In this document: positions 50,504-58,340 of the stretch, one piece after another
How the letters are laid out: each line of letters opens with the position of its first letter
Numbering within the stretch: the first letter of the stretch is position 1
Made by a program: the position numbers and the translations under genes
Notes under the pieces: model-generated
Seen by the model: the letters and a program-made list of their open reading frames with translations, nothing else
Databases searched by the model: none
What the model was told of the DNA's origin: nothing
Assembly: GCA_009823395.1 (NCBI GenBank)
Contig: CM020516.1
Location: 2,585,001 to 2,649,000, forward strand
Length of the DNA: 64,000 nucleotides
Source: Thamnaconus septentrionalis
Lineage: Eukaryota; Chordata; Actinopteri; Tetraodontiformes; Monacanthidae
Reading direction: 5' to 3'

Positions 50504-50735
50504 CAACCACTTGTGGCTCGGCTCCCTCCTCCTCCTCCTCCCTTTTGTCAGAAATCAGGATTTCTCTCTAATTCTTCGCATCCTCCCAAACCTTCGTCCA
50601 ATCTCCTCGAATCACACACGCTGCTCTTCCTCCAGCACTCCCACTCACACTTCTCTGAGCTTGACAATCACTCAGTGCTACATTAAGAGCTCCTTGCTGT
50701 GCCGCTCGCCCACATCGCGCAGCGATAATGCTGCG

Positions 50736-50767
<32 letters not shown>

Positions 50768-51540
50768 GAAGTAAAAGGGAGGAAAAGCAAGCGGCCGAGA
50801 AAAACACTGGGCTGGAAAAGCGTCACCTCTCCGCCGAGCCTCACTCTCTCTCTCACTCAGAGTGCGCTCCACTTTAGCGTGCATTTCCTGCTGCTGCCTC
50901 CTCACAGGAAGTGCACTTTCACAGGCCGGTGGCCTTTAGACGAGAGTGCAGCACCGAGAGACAATCATGTGGCTTGAGTCCAATCTTTTTGACAGTAGCA
51001 GCAGAAAAGGATTCGCAGGGACCTTTCAAAGGGCAACTCGACATGTCAGTGTTGTTGTTGTTGCTTTTTTTTTTATTTAAGGACTCACGGCGCACAAGTG
51101 ATGTCAGCAGAAATGTTTATTGCACTACAAGCAAAGCCACACGGGTGCTGAGACGGTCTCGACAGCAGCAGAGTGAAGCAGCGTCTGCACTGATTGTCAT
51201 CGCCGCCGATGTCTCGTCAAGACTCAGGAGGAGTCGTTTCATCGCCTGCACTCAAGTTGAACTCTGGCAGTTCCTGGTTTGGCACATAAATATAAGTCAT
51301 ATATAATATAAGTAAGCATAAATGACCATAAATTAGTCAGTAAAAAGTCACTTAAAGTAGATGTGATGCTTTTCTCCACTGTTTCTAAATGAGGAAAAAA
51401 TATATATATTTAAATCTTTAGAATATATTATGATACTTTTTTTGCATTCATCAATCCTTTTTCAACTTGTACCGATTCAGCAGTGACCAACATTGTCACC
51501 AATCTTCAATCTTTGATCGGCTCTTACGCGAAAACTCTTC
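47946..51540. other. Intergenic region between slc8a1 and the unidentified gene
   Basis: It holds a palindromic-core repeat copy (48183-48355), GT near 48000-48040, CA 50453-50500 and GA near 50735-50760. The rest is unique A/T-rich sequence, and no coding exon is recognised. The two flanking genes converge here. Confidence 0.65.
48183..48355 (+). repeat. Palindromic-core dispersed repeat copy
   Basis: GGTGATGTCACAAAGGGCAC at the start and GGGCTGTAAACAGAGGGCTA near the end, in the same order as the 6053 copy. Confidence 0.7.
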
Positions 51541-51548
51541 GATTCCAT

Positions 51549-51745
51549 CTTGTTGGTTCTTTTATCTCAGACATAGATTTTCAAGGTTTTTATTTGCCTG
51601 ACATGTTTCGGCGTATTCTTCCTCCTTCCTCAGGCGTCAGGACGCCCTGACACTCAGGACACTCGGATGAAGGCGGAAGAATACGCCGAAACATGTCAGG
51701 TATAAACCATAAAAATCTACGTCTGAGATAAAAGAACCAACGAGG
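51549..51745. repeat. Large inverted repeat (hairpin) downstream of the unidentified gene
   Basis: The left arm, about 51549-51622 (TTGTTGGTTCTTTTATCTCA onward), matches the reverse complement of the right arm, about 51675-51745, with few mismatches. The best block is CTGACATGTTTCGGCGTATT in both. The loop is about 50 bases and includes a small inner palindrome GGCGTC/GACGCC. It lies in the predicted 3' UTR of the minus-strand gene. It may be a foldback transposon remnant. Confidence 0.85.
51588..51593 (-). terminator. Candidate polyadenylation signal for the unidentified gene
   Basis: TTTATT on the + strand reads AATAAA on the - strand, about 290 bases after the stop codon at 51879. It lies within the left arm of the hairpin, so pairing could affect its use. 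It is the first such hexamer I saw after the stop. Confidence 0.35.
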
Positions 51746-51878
51746 AAGTAATCGCAAGAAAAGACAGAATGAACTTAATTCAGTCAAAACTCTTCAATAC
51801 TTCAGAGTTTCAGACAAAAGCACGGTGAGATGCTGGGGCTGCAGGTCAGGGCTGGGCGGCTCTGGACGCAGCTCGAGC

Positions 51879-52273
51879 TCAGTGACTGAGACTGTCGAGC
51901 GGCTGCGTCTCCACGATGCTCAGCTTCAGACTGTCGCCTCCTGACTGGCATCCCTCCGCCGCTTCTCCTCCTCCTCCTCCTCCTCCTCCTCCTCCTCCGC
52001 CTCCTCCATCCACTCTTTTCTCTCCGCCACCTCGTTCCGCTCCGTCTCTCAGGCTCGTCTCCTCCCTGCTTCCTAATGCGCTCCTTGGTGGGTTCCGGTT
52101 GGTGTCGCCGGCCTTGATGAAGTAGTTCTCCAGCTCCGCCACGGGCCCATTAGCGGAGAACAAACGATGGAGGTACGCCTCGGCGTACTGATCCGAGGTG
52201 ATCAGGTCCGGGTGGACGGCTGAGGAGGACACAGTTGGTGAGGTGCTGCTCGCCAGGCCCGCCACTAGCTTTC
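51879..52273 (-). CDS. Unidentified gene, last coding exon (residues 291-421)
   Basis: After a CTTACAG acceptor it encodes a Ser/Thr-rich stretch, then HPDLITSDQYAEAYLHRLFS and ANGPVAELENYFIKAG, which looks like a folded, probably conserved module. An acidic/Arg tail with 14 consecutive Gly (51966-52007, GGA microsatellite) follows, then ETQPLDSLSH and TGA. The tail after about FIKAGDTN may be lineage-specific. Confidence 0.75.
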
Positions 52274-54379
52274 CTGTAAGGATCCGTTCAGTCTGGTTAC
52301 ATCTATCTTTGGTCAGAGAGCAGGTGCAGCAGGTGCAGCAGGTGCAGCAGGTGCGTTCAGGTGCGTTCAGGTGCGTTCAGGTGCACGGCTGGTCTGCCTA
52401 CCTGTCAGCTCCTCCAGGGCAGAAGACGAGATGGTCACGCTCTTTCCGGTCTCTCTGTCCGTCACCGTGATTCCCGTCATGGATCCGTCTTCCGGGAGCT
52501 CGCCGGGGGGGTCCCGTGATGCCGGGAAGCCCCCGCGACACTTAGTCACACACACCGTACTGGTCTTATAGCGCCTGTAACAAACAAATCAGGAGGTGAT
52601 CACACAGTGAGGAGACTTTTATAGCATCTTCATCAGCTCACTGAAGTGTGCAGGGCGCCATCTGTAAAAATGGCCTCACTGTAAATTATTTATGCTTTTA
52701 TTCTCCTTCAATAGACAGACAGAGGCAGCTACAACTCCAAAATCTGACAAAAAAATCTTCAACACTCTTTGAAGTTGAATAAGACTTTTTAACATTATTT
52801 CAGGCAAAACACAAAATGTTGCTAAAATAAATAAATAAATAAATTATAGCTAAAACAAAAATTTAAACTTGGCTTGACCTGTAGGCCGGTATGATCTGCA
52901 TCAGATCCTCCCTGTATTGCTGCAACGCCGCCTTTGCCGCCGGCGACTCCTGCTTTCCCTCCAGAGCGGCGAGATGAACCAACATCTGGCTGTGAAAGGC
53001 GGCAGCGCTGGCCCAGTGCCGCACGGACCTGAGGGTGACGGCCACACACGCAGGTAGTCAGAGCACACGTGTCAGTGTGTCACGTCACATCGTCACGTGT
53101 GTTTGAATGTCTTCTTGTTGCAGTGCCGTGCAGAAATAACAAGAACTCCGGTTCTGAGATCCACTGTCTTTAATGTCGGTGTCCTTTGAAATGGATAAAT
53201 GTTGACGATACGGAGATGTTTTTTATTCTGCTCACCTGGAGTCGCAGTCTCCCCCCAGCAGACAGGTCTTGAGCTGGGTGAGGCTCAGGCTCAGCTGGGC
53301 CTCCAGTCTAACCAAGTCCTGGATCAGCTTGCTTTTGTCGCTCAGGTTGATCCTGAAGCGCTTCAGGTACTCCTCCATCACCTCCTGGAGCTCCACCATT
53401 CTCTGCTCGACGTGAGCATTCAAGCACGGATGGTGACATTTCGGATTTCTGACTCCTAAATCCTTTCTGTCCTCTTTGATATTTTGCATGTGAAGTTTTA
53501 CCTGGCACGACGACGACCCCGCCGACTTTCCTCCTGCGCTTGATGGCTGTTTTCTTGATGTGTAGATCATATCCATCACCATGGTAACCAGCATTCCCAC
53601 CAGGCCGGCCAGACGGGGATCCTCTGAGAAGGTCGACAGCCGGCCAATCAGATCCTTCAGGTAGGCGGGCGCCCTGTTCCCGATGTTGCTATGTAGCTGG
53701 GTGAGAAAGATTAATGTCCCCACCATTTGTCTTAATTATATGGAGAGGGGGAAAAAATGTGCGGGGGCACTCCTCCTCTTCCTTCCTTCCTTCCTCCCTG
53801 ACTATGAGAGGCGTTTAGTCTTCATCACGCGGCTCCTCACTGCCACCGGCCAACCTCTTGAATTGTAATCTCTTTAAAATACTCCAGCAGGACTACTTTG
53901 TATAGACACTGAGTGATGCTTCAGCTTTCAAAATTGCTCTTTCTTTACTCCCAAGGCAACATTTTTTTTTTTTTTTTTCCATCGCCCCGTCTGTTGGTTC
54001 CCGGCCACAATTGTGAGGCTTAATTGGATTAAGTGGAAATCAATTACAGGCTCAAACACATTGTGACGAGGGATAAATCACCTGCCCAGCCCTTTCACGC
54101 AACAAGTGACGCTCACGTCACTCTTTTTTCTCTCTCTCTCTTAAGTTACAATTGTACAAACCTGCTGCAGCGGTTCCTGGAGGCGGTCCCGCGACTCAGA
54201 TCCCTCCTTGTGATTGGTCAGGAGAAGAGGGTGGACGACGCTGAGCTCAGGTACGGCCCCGCCTTCTAACATGACGTCGTAGAGGAGCGAACCAATAGTT
54301 TCCATCGCCTGGGAGAGCTCCTCCTCCGTGGAGAACACCTGGCCCATGATGACGTCACCTGCACCGGCGAGGGGCTGAA
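51879..54379 (-). CDS. Unidentified six-exon gene, predicted 421-residue protein (gene span)
   Basis: Coding exons on the minus strand: 54347-54162, 53696-53502, 53402-53236, 53028-52879, 52574-52402, 52273-51879. All have AG/GT borders, matching phases, and a total of 1266 bases (421 codons plus stop). The ATG has a strong context (ATCATGG). The protein starts MGQVFS, an N-myristoylation-type signal. Helical stretches follow, with a hydrophobic segment near residues 91-107 (LAGLVGMLVTMVMDMIY), a Ser-rich linker, a polar segment with TDRETGKSVTISSS, and the motif DQYAEAYLHRLFSANGPVAE. A 14-Gly run lies near residues 380-393. I do not recognise the family. It converges with slc8a1 and is divergent to THUMPD2. 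A 5' non-coding exon probably exists, because an acceptor at 54380 precedes the start. Confidence 0.8.
52321..52383 (+). repeat. Tandem repeat with seven CAGGTG E-boxes in an intron
   Basis: Nine-base units (CAGGTGCAG) pass into ten-base units (GTGCGTTCAG x3). CAGGTG starts at 52321, 52330, 52339, 52348, 52358, 52368 and 52378. It occupies about half of the 128-base intron 52274-52401 of the minus-strand gene. Confidence 0.85.
52402..52574 (-). CDS. Unidentified gene, coding exon 5 (residues 233-291)
   Basis: It runs from a TTACAG acceptor to an ACAG|GTAGGC donor. It encodes RYKTSTVCVTKCRGGFPAS and a polar stretch, with MTGITVTDRETGKSVTISS and ALEELTG. The short intron after it (128 bases) carries an array of CAGGTG boxes. 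Confidence 0.8.
52879..53028 (-). CDS. Unidentified gene, coding exon 4 (residues 183-233)
   Basis: It runs from an ACCCTCAG acceptor to a TACAG|GTCAAG donor. It encodes SVRHWASAAAFHSQMLVHLA, ALEGKQESPAAKAALQQY and REDLMQIIPAY. It continues the helical region. Confidence 0.8.
53236..53402 (-). CDS. Unidentified gene, coding exon 3 (residues 128-183)
   Basis: It runs from a GAGCAG acceptor to a CCAG|GTGAGC donor. It encodes RMVELQEVMEEYLKRF followed by LSDKSKLIQDLVRLEAQLSL and SLTQLKTCLLGGDCDS, with the heptad-like leucines expected of coiled coil or helical bundle. An acceptor three bases upstream could add one Gln. Confidence 0.8.
53502..53696 (-). CDS. Unidentified gene, coding exon 2 (residues 63-127)
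   Basis: It runs from a CACCCAG acceptor to a CCAG|GTAAAA donor, 65 codons in phase 0. It encodes LHSNIGNRAPAYLKDLIGRL, a hydrophobic segment with one central Asp, and a Ser/Gly-rich linker ending SSSCQ. The hydrophobic stretch could be a membrane-associated helix or the core of a helical bundle. Confidence 0.8.
54162..54347 (-). CDS. Unidentified gene, coding exon 1 (residues 1-62)
   Basis: It begins MGQVFSTEEELSQAMETIGS and ends in RDRLQEPLQQ, with donor CAG|GTTTGT. Gly2 and Ser6 fit the N-myristoyltransferase pattern. The exon extends 5' to 54379 as 5' UTR after a TTTTCAG acceptor. The frame stays open through that UTR, so an earlier start in an unseen exon is not excluded. Confidence 0.8.
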
Positions 54380-57300
54380 CTGAAAATGAAAATAAAAACA
54401 TTCAGGGGAAAAAAAAATGCTCTGCAAAGGAGAACTACGAATAGCGTCATAAGACCAGCTAAAGTCTTTCAAAACTTTCAAAAACAATATTTAATTTACA
54501 TATCCATTGGACTTCTCATCTGTTAAATACCTCAACTGCAGTGAATTTACGTCGCAGACATTTAATCTCTCGATCCCCGCTGTCACGTTTGTTTTGGTCT
54601 CCTCCTCTTTCTTCTTTCTTCCTACTTCCTGCTTTTTGCGCCGGCCGGCTGAGCCAACGAGGGAGACCAAGACAACACTGCGGCACAACGCAGCGCTGCT
54701 ATACACCTCTCTATCGCCATCTGGCGATCTGGCCCGGAAACTACAACCGCTTTCAATGGGAAGTCATAAAATTTGATCATATTGCTCTTTTTCTTTTTTT
54801 TTTCCAGTTACTGATCATTAACTGTAAATACAGTGTGGAAATATTGACTTGTCTTTATGTGTGTGCTGCTGGGGTTCTCTGTCGCCCAGAGGAGCCAAAG
54901 GTCCTCAGGACTTAAAGCTTAAGACACACTTTCTATTATGACTGTGCTCAACATTGAATAAATGGGCCAAGGGCTCTCAGCTCTTTTTATTTAGCTAAAT
55001 GGAACAGTATCCTTTTGTGTGGTGTGGTGGGATGTTTTTACGTGGTAAAATATGGGGCTCTGGGATTTGGGATTTTGTGTTGGGTGGGAGATGTTCTTTT
55101 ATAACTGGGACAAGGACTTGTGCCAGGCCTCAGACTTTAGTGTGACGCTGCATTGAAAAGACAGTCAGGGGCTTGAGCTTAGAATGATGTCTGGTCTGTA
55201 AACAGCATTTTCATAAAGTATTTATTTTTAGTTGAAAAACACCCCTAGTCGCAACCATTTTTCAAACCAGACTGTAAAAGAACTGTGTAATAGAACTGCA
55301 AGCATGTACTATATCACAATGTGCCACTATATATATATATATACTATATATAAGTTGGTAATACTTTTTTGTTTTGGTTTGGTAGCAACAATGCAGCAGA
55401 AAATGTTATTTATTCCTTTTTTCATACTTTTCCCAGAAGGTTTGTGACTGATGCAAAACACTTTACTGAGTTCTCTTTATCTATCTTGACGTAAATAGAT
55501 TTTGTCTAAAAAAAAAAAAAAAAATTCAAGTTCCTCCCACAAGAATCCAATGAGAATTGAGGAAATTAAGGGGTATGAGAAATATATAACAAAGGCGTGC
55601 AAAATTGACAGGCCCGGATTTATGAGACAAGGCAATTAAGCTTGGCGGCGTGTTTGCATTTTGGTGTCACAGTGAATTTGACAATGAAGGCCTTGATGTT
55701 TTAAAAAAAAAAAAAAAAATGAAAGCAGCGAGTCCTCACGCTCCACCGAGCAGGCACGAGGCAAACCACACGTCAACCAACACACACACACACACACACA
55801 CACAACACACACACACACTCCCTCTCGTTTCGTCCCCCCATCTCTCCCTCTCGCACGCAGCTTCCCTCCCTCCAGCCTGCTCGTATTGTTGCCACGATGT
55901 GTCCTGTTATGGTTGATTGTGATGACTGCCGTCACTTTGATGCTGCGTTCACTGGAGGAGCTCAGCCTGTCGCTCGCCGGCCCTCCCTCCGTGGCATCTC
56001 GGCCTCGCTGACACGCTTCGCACTCCTCGGGGAGCAGTAAATATTTAAATGTGCTTACGTCTCACACGCACACACACGAGCCTGCATCGGCATCACAAAC
56101 CAGCGAGGATGCACGCAGATGTGGTTAAGAGGGGGAAAATTACCCCTTTGGTGCGTTTCTGCCCAGTTCTTTTCCACACATCTCTTACCTTATTGCTCTC
56201 GTGTCTGTGAGGGTGGAGAGTGAAGCAAAGATGGAGGGAGAGAGGAGGAGGTCACGAAAGAAATGATGACACGGCGAGCACGGGGAGGTTTAAAAAAAGA
56301 CGAAGAGAGGAGAAATAAAGCATGAAGCGAAGGTTATGTGTGGACCCTAGAGAGGAGTTGGGAGGGGTGACAGATGGACATATACAAACAGTCTGTCTTC
56401 AGAATTACAGCACCGTTAAAACACAGAGGGCTTTCAGGCAGCAAACATTTCTAACCAATCGTTTTTGGGCCCAGTGTGGAAGATTTAGTCACATTTAATG
56501 TCGTGAAAGCCTATTCCAAGTAATTATTGAACACCTGTATTTATTATGTATTAGAATTATGCCCATGGCCATGATGTCATGGTAGTTATAGCTATCAAAC
56601 GATAAATAAACAGCAATCAGACTGGTTGGCTGTCCAGCTGGACAGAGGCCACGTCTGCAAACATTTCTGTCTGTCATTTCTTGATATTACTCCCCGTTTT
56701 CATCAACGTCCTAGTCCATCGCACACGATTCCCGACTGAGGTGTGACATCAGTGTACTTGTGACTTGGTTTAGTACGCCGTCACCTCTGCAGAACCCCAC
56801 ATCTGGCCTGTTGCAGCTGCAGATCTGCCAACTTGCTGAACACTGTTGTCCCTCTCATAACTCCTCAAACTTCATGGCTGCATAAACACTTTTCGGCCTG
56901 CAGGCTGCACTAATTAGTCCAACGTGATAAACTTGTAAGCAAAGCCTCATCCATAGCCACAGTCACTTCATTTATCTTCCTCTCCCCATTCCTTTTACTC
57001 TCAGTTTTTTCACGCGTTCCCCGCCAGCCTCGTCATCTCTCCTCCCTCGTTCTGGTCTTTTCCCGGCTCCATCTTCTCGCCGCTCTTTTCGTCCTGCTGC
57101 CTTCCAATCACTCATGGGGTGTGGAGGAGAATAAAAGCAGGTTTAATATACAGTAATACATCATGGCACGGCCGGGGTGCCAGACGGCATTCACTTTGCA
57201 GGGCCTGTTGTGTTCTGTTAGCAGTGGTGGGGCTAATTATTGCAGATGGCAGCTGTTGAAAGGAGTATTAATGTCATCTTTCTGCATGGATACGTCCAAT

Positions 57301-57667
57301 ATTAGGGCGTGATGAGAGAAGTCACAGAATAAAGTTAGAAGGGAAAGAGCAAAGGCAAAAAAAAAAAAAAAGATGTGGAAGATTTACGAGACCTGCATCA
57401 CTGAGTAAGTGCCATTTGGTGCAGATTAAAATAATAATTAAAAATAAAACTCAGAAAGCGATGGCAATTTCAATCAGATCTTTCTTTAATAGCTGCTGTC
57501 ACATATGTGAAAATGTCCAAATATCATTCATTATTTTCCTGGTTACTGCTGGCTGCTTTATCTAAGATTCTGCCTCGGCCAATGCTGTTTTCCAAAGATC
57601 CATTCAACCTGGTTGAACACCTGCTCAGAACTGCCTGCAGCTCCAACACTGCAGCAGAAGTGTGTGT

Positions 57668-57671
57668 GAGA

Positions 57672-57735
<64 letters not shown>
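57668..57735 (+). repeat. (GA)n microsatellite
   Basis: About 33 units. Confidence 0.95.
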
Positions 57736-57739
<4 letters not shown>

Positions 57740-57894
57740 TGGGTGAGAGAGAGAGAGATCACTTACATTAGTGAGTGCCAGTGTGCAGATATTGTTAACA
57801 TTCTAATAAATATGATCATGCAAATATAATGATAAAATAGTTATCATTCTTGGCAATAATTACAATAGTGATAATAACAAAATGCGAACATATA

Positions 57895-58010
57895 TTTAAT
57901 CAATCAGTCAAATTGTATTTATATAGCGCCTGACAAAAGCCAAACGCTGCACAAGGTGCTTTCCAGAGTAAGATATAACAATAACAATACAATAAAACAT
58001 AGTTACAACA
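57895..58010 (+). repeat. Dispersed repeat of the 'TTTATATAGCGCC' type
   Basis: The sequence AATCAATCAGTCAAATTGTA, followed by TTTATATAGCGCCTGACAAA and later CTGCACAAGGTGCTTTCCAG, matches a very common dispersed fish sequence (LINE or SINE tail) recalled from many teleost loci. The exact family needs a repeat-library search. Confidence 0.6.
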
Positions 58011-58158
58011 CAAAATTGCCGCGAATGCACAATTATAAAACATGAAACCTTTTGTCACCGTTCGTTTATCACATAATGCAAGACAGCCGTCTGCTGGCCA
58101 AACCTAGTCACTGCAGCCTGGGTACGTCATTCCTTTTCCGGTGTAAACACATCAATGC

Positions 58159-58169
58159 AACATGGCGAC
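58159..58169 (+). promoter_or_regulatory. YY1-type site in the THUMPD2 promoter
   Basis: AACATGGCGAC fits the YY1 consensus AANATGGCGNC, typical near the start of TATA-less housekeeping genes. Just upstream are TACGTCA (58123-58129, CRE-like) and TTTCCGG (58135-58141, ETS-like). The ATG inside the site would open a six-codon upstream ORF (58162-58182). Confidence 0.45.
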
Positions 58170-58229
58170 TCTCAGGACATGAAGTTGCACGTCCATGCAC
58201 ATGTTTTGTGGACACATTGAACATCCACA

Positions 58230-58340
58230 ATGAGTGAACCAAGACGTGAAGGGGCTTTAATTCGCTATTACTGCACCGCCGGAAATGGTATGGAGCGCTT
58301 CCTGTCCGGGGAGGTGCGGAGAAAACTAGCGGCCGAGAAC
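58230..58340 (+). CDS. thumpd2: thumpd2 exon 1
   Basis: The ATG at 58230 (ACAATGAG) opens 37 codons, MSEPRREGALIRYYCTAGNG then MERFLSGEVRRKLAAEN. The donor is AAC|GTGAGT. The YYCTAGNGME segment matches the vertebrate family near its start. Confidence 0.85.

Larger units (their letters stand above)
54381..58160. other. Region between the unidentified gene and THUMPD2
   Basis: The genes are divergent, so promoters of both, and any 5' non-coding exon of the minus-strand gene, should lie here. It contains CA near 55784-55818, GA 57668-57735 and a dispersed fish-type repeat at about 57895-58010. No coding exon is recognised. Confidence 0.6.
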
